Assembly: GCA_025738555.1 (NCBI GenBank)
Contig: JAOVFP010000005.1
Span: 4,154,001-4,218,000 of the forward strand
Direction of reading: 5' to 3'
Origin: Cyathus striatus
Taxonomy: Eukaryota > Basidiomycota > Agaricomycetes > Agaricales > Nidulariaceae
DNA: 64,000 bases
Position numbers and translations under genes: made by a program
Part shown: one piece after another, positions 35,525-47,605 of the stretch
Position numbering within the stretch: position 1 is the first letter of the stretch
How the letters are laid out: each line of letters begins with the position of its first letter
The notes under the pieces: model-generated
Databases searched by the model: none
Told to the model about the DNA's origin: nothing
Seen by the model: only the letters and a program-made list of their open reading frames with translations

Positions 35525-38430
35525 TTGACTTCGTTTTCTCCAGCTACACTGGATATGCCTCTTTTCTTCCTTTCACTCATCGATTCTGGTTCAACCCACT
35601 GTTTTGCTGACTCGTCATTTGTGAGGGAGCACAACCTCCCCACAACTCCAGCCCCTCCCATTGCACTGAAACTTTTTGATGGTACCTCTAACTCCATACT
35701 TACAGAGAGTATATTATTATTTGTAATGTTTCCTACTGGTGAATGCATGGATATTTCTTTCTATGTAACTCCACTCAATTCTTCCTGCTCTGTGGTATTA
35801 GGATTTAACTGGCTCTCCCAACACAATCTGTTGATTGACTGGACTGAGAGACATATACTTGGCTTCCAAACCCTGGTTCTAGGAGAATCTTCTCTGTCTT
35901 TGTTGACACCTGCACTGAAGGCATCTGCCTCCTTGCAAACCCCTCCATCACCAGCTTCATCTTCTGTTCCACTGTCAGACAATAGTCCACCACCTAGTAT
36001 CTCACTCATCAATGCTGCAGCTTTTCTCCAGGCTAGTAAGCTCACTGGCTTGCAGATGTTTAGGATACAAGTCAGTGCCGTAGTTTCAGCTTCTGTCTGC
36101 TGCCATAGCTGCAGAAGCTGTGGACCTTTCTAATATTCCTTCAGAATATCATGAGTTCACTGATGTCTTCAGCAAAACATGAGCAGACACTCTTGCTCTG
36201 CATTGCCCTTATGATCTCTGGATCAACTTGGAGGAAGGTACGTCTCCTCCAGTCAGTACTGTATATTCACTCTTACAGTCCAAGTTGGCCTCTCTATGAG
36301 AGTTCATTGACAAACATCTCTGGATTGGCTTCATCTGTCCTTCTCATTCTCCACACAGAGCACCAGTGCTCTAAAAGATGGATCCCTTGACTCTGTGTTG
36401 ATTTCTGTGGGCTTAATGCAATTTCAAAAAGGATTGATACCCCCTTCCCCTTATTTCCGATCTCCTTGACTCTCCTTGCAAGGCTAGAATCTACACCAAG
36501 ATCGATCTCCACCACGCTTACCACTTAGTCCGCATTGCTGATGGAGATGAGTAGAAGACTGCTTTTCACACTCACTATGGCTTATTTGAATGGCTAGTTA
36601 TGCCATTTGGACTCACCAATGCACCTGCGGCTTTCCAACATTTCATGAATGACATCTTCAAGGACATGCTCAATGTGTGCATTACAGTCTACCTTGATGA
36701 TATACTAATCTACTCTGATAGTCTCAAGGAGCACAAACAGCATGTTAAAGAAGTCCTCAAGCATTTATGCCAACATGGGCTCTATGCCCAGGTGGACAAG
36801 TGTGAATTTCACACTGAATCTATTGAGTATCTGGGTTATGTCCTTTCTCCAAGCAGCCTCACTATGTCCCAGGATAAAGTCCAAACCATTAGGGATTGGC
36901 CTGAGCCTAAGAAGGTCAAAGATGTTCAGTTCTTTCTTGAGTTTTCCAATTTCTATAGGCACTTTATTCAGCACTACTCTGATATAGTAGTGCCTCTCAC
37001 TCATTTTACCTGTAAGGGTTTGAAATGGGACTTTTCTCCAGCTTGCCATTTGGCGTTTGAGAAACTGAAGGATGCCTTCACTACAGCCCCTGTACTCACT
37101 CATTGGGTCCCCAATGCCCAGATCATTGTAGAGACTGATGCCTCTGATTATGCTCTCAGAGCAATCCTCTCTATTGTCACTGACAATGGCGATATTCACC
37201 CCATTGCATTCCATTCCCATACCTTCACTGCTCCTGAACTGAATTATGACACCCACAACAAGAAACTCCTGGCTATCTTTGAAGCTTTTCGTGTCTGGTG
37301 ACACTACTTGGAAGGTTCTGGTACTCTGGTTGATGTGGTTACTGACCATAAAAACTTAGAGTATTTCTCCACCACCAAGATTCTCACTCACTGCCAGGCT
37401 CATTGGTCAGAGTACCTGTCTCAGTTCAATCTGATTATTTGTTTCTGCCCAGGGAAACTTGGTGTGAAACCTGATGCTTTAACTAGACAATGGGACATCT
37501 ACCCTAAAGGGGGGAATAATAACTATGCCAAAGTCAATCCACACAATTTTCACCCTGTTTTTACCCAAGAACAGCTCATTGCCTCTATCTGTGCCACCAC
37601 ACTCCTTCATTCTGTTCTCTGTGCCAGCATCATCATGGATGTTGAGCAACTCCACCACGACATCCTCACTGCCCAACCCCTAGACACTGTCACTTCTATT
37701 CACCTTCACAACCCTACTAATCATTGGTCTGTTGGTTCAGATGGCTTACTCCACCTCGACAACCAGATTTATGTCCCAGACGACAATTCTCTGCCTTCAC
37801 ATTGTCCAGTACAAACATGACCATTTACTTGCCAGACACCCTGGTCAGAATAAGACCTTGGATAATATTCAATAGGAATATACTTGGCCTGGACTTCATA
37901 CTTATGTCAAGAACTATTGTAAGTCTTGCACCACCTGCTTATGGTCTAAACCACAGCGTCACCATCCATACAGTACCTTGAAGCAATTGCCTATTCTGGA
38001 GCATCCATGGCACTCTATCTCTATGGACTTCATTGAAATGCTCCCCATCTCTGGATTTGATAAGTACAATTCAATCCTAGTTATTGTTGACTGTCTTAGC
38101 AAGCAAGCTATCTTCATCCCTTGTCATAACACCATCACTTCCACCCAGCTCACTAAGCTCTTTGTCATGCATGTATTCTCTAAGCACAGTGTTCCCAGCC
38201 ATGTTACCTCTGATCATGGTTCAGAGTTCATCTCCCACTTCTTCTGGTCTCTGGGTAAGGTTCTCGACATCAACTTGCACTTTATCTCTGGATATCATCC
38301 AGAAGGTGACAGACAAACTGAACACATTAACCAAGTCTTAGAGCAGTACCTTCACATTTACTGCAATTACCAGCAGGACAACTGGGCTGATCTCCTTCCC
38401 ATTGCTGAGTTTGCATATAACAATACAAAA
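35525..38430 (+). pseudogene. Gypsy-1 pol relic (protease, RT, RNase H, integrase), truncated
   Basis: Domains run in Ty3/Gypsy order. The aspartic protease has LIDSGSTHCF. The reverse transcriptase has PFGLTNAPAAFQ and the active site YLDDILIYS (36600-36730). RNase H shows VETDASDYALRAIL. The integrase core has VIVDCLSKQAIFIP, VTSDHGSEF and SGYHPEGDRQTE. The frame is broken at about 36133, 37301 and 37820. Coding stops at 38430, inside the integrase motif EFAYNNT, where the second Gypsy element begins with TGGAGTGGTG. The rest of integrase and the 3' LTR are missing on the far side, so this copy is truncated. Confidence 0.9.
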
Positions 38431-38929
38431 TGGAGTGGTGCGGAGGGACATTGGCATGATAGACGACAGATGATGACTAGAATATACGAATGTGCGAGTA
38501 CAACGATGATAGTGTATTGTTAAGATGAACTATCTATCCTGTGTTCCAAGTATACTAATGCTGACTAATCTACTATGGTCATGTGACCATGCTAGTCTAT
38601 CTCCTGCTCTATGAGTCTCTCTCCCTACTCCATCTGCCCACCTTCAAGAAGGCGACGTCCATGTCATCTATGAGTGTCTTCCTAGTCTGTGCCTATATCC
38701 ATAATCTGCCAAGTCTTCCTACTCCATCTGCCCACCTTCAAGAAGGTGGTGTCCTCATCTTCTGTGAGCCACTCTGGAAGCAACGGTGCCATGGTCCAGT
38801 TCTGGTTGTGATTCGTCGTTGTAAAAATGTGCGTGAAGTTGTACATCTGGGGGGTCTAATGGCATGTCAGTGTCGTGTGAGAGGTTGGTGAGTGTGTTAT
38901 CAGTATGGACTCCCCTGGAGGGGGGTGCA
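38431..38929 (-). repeat. 3' LTR of Gypsy-2
   Basis: On the plus strand it runs TGGAGTGGTGC...GGGGTGCA; in element orientation TGCACCCC...CACTCCA. It contains an internal duplication of about 90 bases (copies start near 38629 and 38719, with TACTCCATCTGCCCACCTTC shared). The first 24 bases match the truncated 5' LTR at 43922. Confidence 0.75.
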
Positions 38930-39134
38930 CTACTTCCCCCCACAGAGTGTTCACATGTAAAATCTGTCTGGAAGACTTCTGGTTCATTGGGGGCATTGTT
39001 TGTGAAAGTGCATTGGGCAATATCTAGGGGTGAGCCTTGTCTTGTAGAAAATCTTCAGAGTCTCCATGCATGAAAATTGCCATTGATTGGATTGCTGTTC
39101 AGGTCTTCAAGTTTATATGAATTGAGCAAATAGT

Positions 39135-42100
39135 CTATGATGTGTTTAGGTGGCGACCACATGGGAACCAATTTGCATTCAGTACCAATTGGCTTTGCCA
39201 AATCACTGTGATAAATTTGTACCAGGTCACCCTTGGTGAAGGAGGTGTCACCTGTTCCAGTTTTGACGACTTTCTGGTGAAAGTGGCCTTGCAGTTAATG
39301 GCTCGGTGTACAGCTTCTGCATAACCATCGAGGCACTGCTGTGCAGTGTAGGCAAGTTGTGTATTGGCATTTGAGGGGGGTAGGATAGAGGGGCTGTACT
39401 CTAGAGGTGTTTTATTGGTGTTGATGACCAAGCCTAATAGAAGTTCCTTGGGGGAAAACTTTAGTGAAGGCAAAATACGCCAATTGAGAATCCAGATTGC
39501 ATTCTTGAAGTGGTCCAGCCATGTTGCAGGTAAGTGTTCCCAAGATGTAGAGTTCCAGTTCTCCTCTCCCAACTCTGGGGCACAGAGTCGAGCCAGGACA
39601 TATAGTAAGAGTTTGTTAGTGCCTTCAATGAGCTCATTTATCCAAGGGGAATATGCTGCCACAACATGAGGTTGAGTGCCAGAGTTGTGGCAGAAGTCTG
39701 CCACCTCATGGCTATTGAAATGGGTACTGCCATCTGACATGAAGACCTCAGGGGGACAGAAGTTATAGAAGATGTCATGTAGGGTGCAGTTTGTAGTTTT
39801 GGAGGTGCCGTTGGTTTTGAACATAAAACGCCAGACATGTTGGGAGAATGTGTCAAGGTAGAGGCCAATGGTGTGGTAACCTCCCTTCCCCACTGGTAGG
39901 GAAAGGTAGTTCACCTACTAGGAGTTCAAAGGGTGGTGGCAGACAATGGGTTGTAAAAGTGAGTTGAGGAATGAGCCCCCAAAGTTCTTACAGCGTGCAC
40001 AATCCATGATTGCTGTTACAATTGAGTTGTCAAGGCCAGGACTGTGGATTCTGTCAAGTAAAGTCATCTTGATGCTATTGTGGTGCCAATGTCCTTCTTT
40101 TTCATGTTCCTCCCTGGCTAATCAGATTGCTTCTGATTTACTAACACATTCTCGCCGACTCTGAGCTCGCATTCTGTTTCCACCACCAATATGCCATAAC
40201 TTACCATCCTCTAACATATACTGGCTTGCCCAGTGTTGAGCTCATTTCCTCTCGTGTAAAGACCCTTTGCCTTTGAGACCTTCTAGTGCATCTATGACTT
40301 GCAGAAAGAGGGGTTCGTTGGAGAATTGTTCCTTCAAGGCCAAAACCGCTGTTGAAGGTTGTATCTGTGAGACATAACTAATTAGTCCAATGGAGCACTC
40401 CCAGTCAGGGTCCACTGTCCACTGGCTGCCATTGTGCTCTGTTTTCAGTGTTCCTTCATATTGGCAACTGATGCCATCTGCAATGTTGAGAATTCCGGGA
40501 ATGTAGTATATGTCCACAATGTTGTATGCAAGAACACCGTCTCGCCATCGTGCATGTGTAGCTGAGAGTTTGTCATTCATAAGAATGTCGTGAAGTGCTT
40601 GACAGTCGGTTTCTACTTCAACTGGAAAATTGTAGATAATATCAGAAAACTTGTCTAGTGAGTGTTTCAGGGCTGTGAATTCTAGAAGGTAGGGTTTGTA
40701 TTTGGATTCTGAGGATGATGTATGCTTTGAGGAAAATGCAATGGGGTGTAAACATGTAGTGGTGGTGCCATTGGGTAGGGTGGTGCTTTGGCGTTGATAT
40801 AGAACACCTGCAAAAGCATCAGCACAGCCATCAGTGGTCACAACAAAGTGGGAACCATCGTACCTGGGTGCCACACAAACTGGTTCAGAAACTAACTTCG
40901 CTTTGAGTGCAAGGAAGGCTTTGGTGTGTTCTGTGGTCCACACTGGGGCTAGCTTGAAAGTGCACATAGCCCTTTGGTATGCATGTTTCTTGGTGCCAGC
41001 TGGAATGTCAACCAGTCAGAGTAAATTCCGAAGAGGCTTCTTGATGCCTGCATAACCACGAATGAGGTCCCTAAAGTATCCAGTGAGTCCTAAGAAGCCT
41101 TCCAAGTGAGATGCATCCTGTGGAATAGGCCAATCTACAATTGCTGATAGTTTGGAGGGGTCAGATGAGATACCATTAGGCCCAACCATTGCGCCACCGA
41201 AAATTGTTTCTGTCATGAAGACACAGAGCTTTGAGGCAGATAGGGAGAGTTTCTCATGATGTACACATTCAAGGATAGTCCTCAGTTTGAGAATTCCTTC
41301 CTCAAAGGAGTCTGAAGCTAAGCCACCATCATCGACAAAAAGTTCGCAGGTGCCATTTGTGATGAGGTTGTGGAAGAGTCTGGCAGTCATGTGTGCAAAT
41401 TCTGAAGGCCCACCTGTTACACTGAGTGGCATGCAATTATATGAGAAATAGCCCCAGCCTTCAACATAGAATACAATGTATGGCTGGGACTCTGGATCAA
41501 TAGCAATACTGTAGAAGCCAGCTGCGAAGTCAAAGACATGTATAAACCGATGACCTGAGAGATGGAGTTGTTTCATGCATAGGTCACCTTGGGGCATGGG
41601 AGCAATTTCTGTGGCCTGGTTGATTTCATGTAGAGTTGCCATTTATGCCTCATTCGTCCTCATCTAGAATCTCTTCTATCTTTGGTCATCTATTCAAGTT
41701 AGTGACTGGTGTTTTCATGGGTTGTGGCAGAGCTATGTCATGTATAGGAACATCACTATCATTGCTATATGTCTGGACTGGGCATAAAATGGTATGTTTA
41801 TTAGTATTCATGGTGTTATATAGAGGGTGGGTCAGTTGTACTTCCCTGAGGGGGTGTGTGACTCCCCCCATGGTGTACACACACATGTCATCATGATCTG
41901 TATCTTCCTGGATTGTGATGTGCCTACCACCACCTGTGAACATGACAGGTAGGTGGCCTGAGATAGGTGGAGTGGAAGATGGGCCAGTAACATTTGTCAA
42001 TAGAGACCAAGTGCCAGAAGTTATTTCACAAACAAAGACAGTGTCTGTAGCAAGATCATGATCAGTATGGAATTTTCTGAGGAGAGGTTTCCCAAGCAGG

Positions 42101-42168
42101 AAATCCCAGCAGCCACTGCTATCAAAGACTTCAAACTCACCCAGGATTTGGATGGTGCCAAGCATCAT
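39135..42168 (-). pseudogene. Gypsy-2 pol relic
   Basis: The order is protease-like, reverse transcriptase, RNase H, integrase. The protease region (41686-42168) has SSGCWDFLLGKPLLRKF. The reverse transcriptase (41016-41642) has FIHVFDFAAGFYSIAI and an active site LFVDDGG, with Phe where most Gypsy enzymes have Tyr. RNase H (40242-40967) shows VVTTDGCADAFAGVL. The integrase (39135-39914) has LYLDTFSQHVW, MSDGSTHFN and WINELIEGTNK as the D, D and E blocks. A frame change near 41650 and an in-frame TGA at 41016-41018 show decay. It is distant in sequence from Gypsy-1. Confidence 0.88.
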
Positions 42169-42641
42169 GAAGCCATGCCAGGTAGCCAGTAAGTTGACAA
42201 TAGTGCCATTTGCAAGGCAGAGCTGTTTCCGTGAGGGGTATCAGTTTGCAAGTGCATGTTTATTCTGTTCAAAGACAGGAGTTGACATGACTCCAATCAA
42301 TGCACCAGTGTTGAACAAGGCAGTAACAGAGATAGGCTGGCAGTCAGCCATTGAGAATCAGGGGGTGAAGGAATGGTTGGTGGGTAGTGGCCTCAGATTC
42401 CACAGAATACAAGTTCAAAACATTATCAATTGAGGAAAAGCTAAGTACATCATGAAACTTGTCTGTGTTGGCCACTACTCTGATACAGGTTGAAGTTGGG
42501 GCCACCAGTGTGTTGTTCACGCAATGGCCCTTCCCCTTTTCCCTGATCATCATGCAGCCAAGCAAAAGTGTCTCCAACTACTGCAACATGGTTGACTTGA
42601 GGGGTACAGTTAAAATTTCCTAGCTTCAAGGCAGTGCAGCT

Positions 42642-43637
42642 TCACCATTGGTGTTCCTGTGGTGGAATAGGGTCAGTGGTGGTGCAATCACAAGTCTGGT
42701 GTCCAGTCCTAGCACAATTCCAACATTCACCCAAGCAGATTGGGGCACCTCCAGGCTTGAGTGGGAATCCTGTGAGATCAGTGGGGGAATCCTGGTTTGG
42801 GTGTTTAACAAGCCATGCAGTACATTGACCTTTCCAGCAAGCAAGACCATCTGCCGTGTTGGGCTGCATGGGGTATTCAGCAATGACTGCATGCATTTGG
42901 GCAACCAAGTCTGCATCAGTAAGGTGGGTGCTGGTGCTGGGTTGACATGCTGGGTGGGAGGAAGGTGTTGATACAGTGGTAGGAGCAGAGGAGGTATGTG
43001 CAGTGGAGGAGGTGGAAATGTGAGCAATTTGTTGCCTAAGTTCATTAATCTCAAGCTTGAGTGAAGTGTTGCACTTGAGACCTTCCCTGATGTGAAATGG
43101 CTCAATGCCAGAAATAGTGTCGCAGAACTTGGACCAATTGGTGTACTTCATGTCCAAGTGTTCATGTAAAACACCAGGAAGGTTATGGCAGACAGTCCCA
43201 ATGAATGAGATAGAGTCTGCAATTCCTGTGCATTTAGTGAGTGCAAAGGCCTTGTAGGTGAATGCAACATGAGTATGGATCAGTTGGCCACTGTACAATT
43301 CCTTCTTTAACAGGTCCTGTTCAGATAAACACAAAGCCTGGAGTTCCAACTCCAACTCTTCCATAGACTTTTTGGCTTGGACACCACTAGGGAAGTGGGC
43401 TAAGAAGGCTGTGGACAAAGCATTGTCAGTTTTGCCAGTGATCAGCATCTTGCCACAGAATGTCTTCAGGAAGTCCTCTGCAGAGGTTCCATCGGCTGGT
43501 TTACCAGAAAAGGCAGGAATGTCTAATGTCATATCAATATATGCAGTTGGGGTGTTGGAACACAAGTTGAAGTCAGTATATGGGTGGTGGGGATGAGGGT
43601 GGGGTTGTGAGGGGTGAAAGAGCTGAGAGGTTTGCAA
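42642..43637 (-). CDS. Gypsy-2 Gag (open frame)
   Basis: A 331-codon open frame with the retrotransposon gag core MTLDIPAFSGKPADGTSAED followed by an alpha-helical region (MEELELELQALCLSEQDL) and a CCHC zinc knuckle CWNCARTGHQTCDC near the C-terminus. It would form the capsid-like particle. The frame is intact, unlike the pol part downstream, but the element lacks a full 5' LTR and is unlikely to be expressed from its own promoter. The leader 43638-43921 holds no gene. Confidence 0.85.
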   Translation of the reverse strand: MQTSQLFHPSQPHPHPHHPYTDFNLCSNTPTAYIDMTLDIPAFSGKPADGTSAEDFLKTFCGKMLITGKTDNALSTAFLAHFPSGVQAKKSMEELELELQALCLSEQDLLKKELYSGQLIHTHVAFTYKAFALTKCTGIADSISFIGTVCHNLPGVLHEHLDMKYTNWSKFCDTISGIEPFHIREGLKCNTSLKLEINELRQQIAHISTSSTAHTSSAPTTVSTPSSHPACQPSTSTHLTDADLVAQMHAVIAEYPMQPNTADGLACWKGQCTAWLVKHPNQDSPTDLTGFPLKPGGAPICLGECWNCARTGHQTCDCTTTDPIPPQEHQW

Positions 43638-44099
43638 GAAATTGATGTTCTAGAGGTGTGAGGGGGCAAAATTGTCTGTTGCTGTTGCGTGGGCAAGGAG
43701 CCAGTGTGAGAAGGGTGTGTATATGCAGGGTAACAGGTCAGGGGATCCGAGCCAAAGTGTTATTGTGAGAGTGAGAACAAGAAAAAAGCAAGTGCAGTGC
43801 AAGGCAAGAGTGGGGAGGTGAGTGAAGGCAGTGAGAGAGAGCCTAAGCTAAATGAGAACAGTGAACAGTATGGGGAGTGGTCTTTCAGAAGCGTGGATGG
43901 ATCGTGCTCTTGTCACCAAAATGGAGTGGTGCAGAGGGACGTTGGTTTCTATGAATGATATTGTTTGCCTCTTTCCTTGTACACAGATAATAAAATTCCT
44001 ACTCTAAATCACAAACACTCATTTCTTATTTGAATAGACAGATTGCACTAGTACATACTGGTTATATGTGCTATGGACATGTTCTATACTACTGTATAT

Positions 44100-44660
44100 T
44101 GGACTTAATATAACTTTTATTTAATTTGTGATGCTTGTATTGGTCTGAATGTATTATTGAACATTTGAATCTATTTAATAATTTCTTTTAACACTGTTGT
44201 AACTCTTTCAAATTCTATACTTGTATCACTTTTTCATGGTATGGGCCCTCTATGACATGCTTGTGACAAGCCTATGAATGTTTAAATTGACTGCTTGGAT
44301 TGGCCTGAATATGTGATTAAGCCCTTTCATTTTGTTTGAATATATTAATAATTTTGATTAAAACTCTTGTAGCTCTTTCAAGTCAATCTGTATTCATATC
44401 AAGTTTTGTATGACAAGGACCCTCAGCAATGTGTTTAATATGAGCCTATGAACATTTAAATTGATTGCTTGAATCAGTCTAAATTTAGTATTCAACATTC
44501 CAATATATTTAACAATTTCTATTCAAACTGTTGTAACTCTTTCAAATCAGTCCATATTTGTATCATATTTCATACACAATACACCCTCCTTGATGTGTTT
44601 AAAATGAGCCTAAGAACACTTAAATTGACCACTTAGATCAACCAAAATATATAATTGAAA
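44100..44660. repeat. ~155-180-bp tandem repeat, about 3.3 units
   Basis: Units begin near 44157, 44332 and 44488 with TTGAATMTATTTAAYAATTT, and share CTSTTGTARCTCTTTCAA, a GACAAG/ATGAGCCTATGAACATTTAAATTG block and a CTTGRATYRGYCTRAAT block. A partial unit precedes at about 44080-44156. The array leads directly into the GGGTA-rich end at 44680-44763, so it is probably the interior of a non-autonomous hAT-like element, in the same way that the minisatellite fills 214-2485. Confidence 0.8.
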
Positions 44661-44679
44661 AAGTAATAGTAAAACTCTT

Positions 44680-44763
44680 ACCCATGGGAATGGGTATGGG
44701 TTAGTGTGGGTATGGGTACAGGTCAAGCTCCAGATACCCATGGGTTACCTGTGACATTGCCTA
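44680..44763. mobile_element. Right terminus of a TAGGCAAT-family hAT-like element
   Basis: ACCCATGGGAATGGGTATGG is followed by CAGATACCCATGGGTTACCTGTGACATTGCCTA. The last 28 bases match the right end of the element 46242-47291 at all but one position. The left end was not found; it was probably lost at the junction with the truncated Gypsy-2 near 43946. Confidence 0.75.
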
Positions 44764-45579
44764 GTTCTAAATATGGAGCTGGAAGTCCAAGAGGCACAAC
44801 ACACAAGTTGAAGCCAATGTTCCACTACTCCTGTACCTGTAGGGCTGCCAACCATAACCATACAAAACAGTTATGGCTTATATGGTATGGTGTATATTAC
44901 CATACCATATGAGCAAAATAAATTGTTCATATGGTACAGGTACAGGATGGTTTTCACCTGTAATTAACTGTACCATATAACCGTTTACAGCCATATAACC
45001 ATTTACAGCTATATATACAGCTTAGTTGATTGGCTTCAATTTTATCTATTTGTCCTCCAGGCCATGAGCAAACAGCGCCTAACATTGTGACAATGTGTTA
45101 TCTGTATATCGCCTAAAACTAATCAATGATAATTGACTAACTGTGAATGCTTAAAGATGTTAAAGATGTATCTTAAGTACCAGTAAGTACATCTTTCAAA
45201 CCTTCTCACCTTTGTATGTTATAAGAAAGAAATGAAATACAGTCTGTCAACTTCATATATGCTGTTCTCCCCAAGCATACTGGATTCATTCTGGCCTCCT
45301 CTATGTTGTGTCTTGCAGCTCTCCTCAGCTTCCTGTACTTGTCATTTCAATGCTATCATGTTTTGATCAAGGGTTATCTTTCTAGTGCTTTACAAATATA
45401 TCATAATTTTTAGCAATACTAGAAAAACTGTGCTTTCATTGGATCAGTCTGAAGTTTACAAGTCTGAGCTGATAATGATAATAACCAACTTCCAATCTAT
45501 ACATGGGCTGCATGTAAGTTTTATTTCACTCATAAATTTTATTAATGTATAGAAATATGAACTTATTGTTTTTAATGCA

Positions 45580-46140
45580 GTATTGGACCCACGTATCTCA
45601 TATGAAGGACTAAAGTCTGATTTTTGGGACAACAACACTTTCCTAACATACCTTGAAAATTCTCAAAAGAAGCTTGAAGATTACTTTCAGAAGAACTATG
45701 TTACTAGGTACCCTGATAACTCCAATTTAACCACCCCCTCAACATCTTATTCCACACCTGTTCCTGAGGCCCCAAGTTGCAGAAGATTTACTATGAGGTA
45801 TTCTTGCAAACCACACACAGCTGCAGATGAGCTGTGATTATTTCAACCTCCCACCTGAGGATTTCAACTCCTGAAATCCTCTTGAATGGTGGTTTAGTCG
45901 CTGCCTTCAGTTTCCTGCATTATATCATTTAGCATGTGATATATTTGGGATTCCAGGTATGTCAATTCCTATTAAGTGAAGGGCACACTTACAAGTTCTA
46001 TTGATTTTTAGGCTCTGCAGTTGCAGTGGAGCAAATATTTTCTGGTGGACGTGATACTATATCTATCTGCCATGTAAGCCTCAAGCTGAAGACAATTTTC
46101 AATCTTATGATCATCAAACACCATTGCAAGCTTCAAACAA
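45580..46140 (+). pseudogene. hAT transposase C-terminal relic
   Basis: A coding fragment runs from LDPRISYEGLKSDFWD (45585 on) through a TGA at 45835 and frame changes to WWFSRCLQFPALYHLACDIF. After an apparent intron (donor GTATGT at about 45956, acceptor TAG near 46012) it continues with SAVAVEQIFSGGRDTISICH. This is the hATC dimerisation domain. The N-terminal two-thirds, including the catalytic Asp residues, is absent. Confidence 0.85.
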
Positions 46141-46241
46141 GTGACTAAAGGTAGTTTATGTATAGCTAGAACTTACACTACCTGTATTCTACTTATACAT
46201 TATATTATATTTTATATTTGGTTCATCTAACAGATGTTGAG

Positions 46242-47291
46242 TAGGCAATAGCACGGGTAGGCCATACCCACACGGGTAACGGGTATGGGTACCAGTGGGT
46301 ACAGGTCCAGGTCAGGTCTCTGAGACCCGTAACCTGTTGGGTACCCATAGACTTTATATTGAATAAAAAGGAGTAATGTATAATTACATGCACACAGTAC
46401 CTTTATAATGAGTGTATAATTTACTTCAATATGATCTATTGTTCATGTATACACCAACAACTCGATTGTGCATATTGTTCAGCTTGCGGGGTTGAGCTTA
46501 AGTGGCATGCCTACATTCAATTCACCAAATCTAATTTATCTCCTTCATTTCGTTATATTTCCTGTTGATATTATAGATATGAATAGCCTATTGTCATACA
46601 ATTATAACGACAGTATGTACGTATTTTTTGGTAATCTGATTCCTATTATATAAAGGATACATTCTGTATCTTCTCCTGTACACATAAGTTACTACTCATT
46701 CCCTTGATTCGCCATAATTCCTTTCAATTTTGTAGCCACTAATACTCCAATACTACCCAATCAGAACGACTCTACAAACATATTTTTTAGTGGTCTGCAT
46801 CCTCTTCTATATGTGATCTAGTATTTATCTTCTCCTGAACATGTAAATTAGTGTATCTTTACTAATTCGAACTTGCTCCTTTTGTATTTCAGCATGATTA
46901 TAGCACTATTATATACAGTCTAATTGTCCTACATTGCATGCTCTATATCTCTGTGGAGCAGACTTGATAATACAAATGTGTATTCAATTTTATTCTTCTA
47001 TTTGTACTGTATGTAGTAAATATTCACCATTACCCATGCCGTTGCCTAGCTCGGACTCCAACTCAAGACTGTCTCTGCTTCGTTTTTACCATCTCTGCAT
47101 CATTGATATTGTCTATGCTTCGTTTATACTGTTTCTGCCCACAGAATGATAAAACCCATGAAAACCCCACAGGTTACCCACTACCCCCAGTACCCACATG
47201 AACCCATACCCGTAGGAAAGGGTATGGGTTAGCATCGGTACAGGTACAGGTCGAGCTCCAGATACCCATGGGTTACCTGTGCCATTGCCTA
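46242..47291. mobile_element. Non-autonomous hAT-like element, exact 8-bp TSD
   Basis: A 1050-bp element begins TAGGCAATAGCACGGGTAG and ends CCTGTGCCATTGCCTA. It is flanked by the exact 8-bp duplication ATGTTGAG (46234-46241 and 47292-47299). About 110 bases at each end are packed with GGGTA/TACCC motifs in both orientations, and the AT-rich interior has no coding frame but two weak repeats around 46655 and 46790. It shares ends with 44680-44763 and, more distantly, with 214-2485, so these form one family. Confidence 0.92.
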
Positions 47292-47605
47292 ATGTTGAGT
47301 GGATATTTCAGATCTTATGGCAATAATTCAGTATCTATCATAGCTGTAAACCATAAACAGCCGTATTTGTACCCATACTGTACTGTAGAAGATTCAAAAA
47401 ATACCTGTATGGTACGGTTACAGCTAAAATCCATACTGTAAGCAGTTTACTTTATATGGCTGTAAACCATTACAGTATGGTTGGCAGCCCTATGTACCTG
47501 TTCACTACCTCCATGCACCTTACTAATGTGTACCAGTTACTCCACTACCTAGACTATCAACTCCACAGTTCTTGTCCCTAGTGGAATAGAACAGGACATG
47601 ACATT

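Larger units (their letters stand above)
38431..43946 (-). mobile_element. Gypsy-2 LTR retrotransposon
   Basis: A minus-strand Ty3/Gypsy-type element inserted into the integrase of Gypsy-1. Its 3' LTR is 38431-38929; next to it, on the minus strand, is a polypurine tract (TGTGGGGGGAAGTAG, about 38930-38945). The leader next to the 5' LTR reads TTTTGGTGACAAGAGCACGA on the minus strand (43902-43921), a plausible tRNA primer-binding site. Of the 5' LTR only about 25 bases survive (43922-43946, TGGAGTGGTGCAGAGGGAC), after which unrelated sequence begins. No target duplication can therefore be tested. Confidence 0.8.
44840..47492 (+). mobile_element. hAT transposon, exact 8-bp TSD, degraded
   Basis: Both ends read inward TAGGGCTGCCAACCATA (17 identical bases), flanked by the exact 8-bp duplication TGTACCTG (44832-44839 and 47493-47500). 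Subterminal regions are rich in ATATGGTA/TACCATAT and TTTACAGC motifs. The plus strand holds the C-terminal part of a hAT transposase. A second hAT-like element (46242-47291) is nested inside. The total is 2653 bp, or about 1.6 kb before the nested insertion, too short for a full transposase, so this copy was already deleted internally. Confidence 0.92.
44764..47605 (+). mobile_element. Old, diverged LTR remnant split by insertions
   Basis: 44764-44839 (with GGAAGTCCAAGAGGCACAAC and AAGTTGAAGCCAATG) aligns with the LTR block at about 33355-33410 (GGAATCCCAGGGGCACAGCA and AAGCTGAAGCCAAAG). 47501-47605 continues to an LTR-like end GGACATGACA. Between the two lies the hAT element 44840-47492. 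This indicates an older relative of the Gypsy-1 LTR that served as the insertion target. Confidence 0.6.

Noticed and set aside
38755..39073. Open frames on both strands inside the Gypsy-2 LTR
   Set aside because: They lie in LTR and polypurine-tract sequence and resemble no protein.
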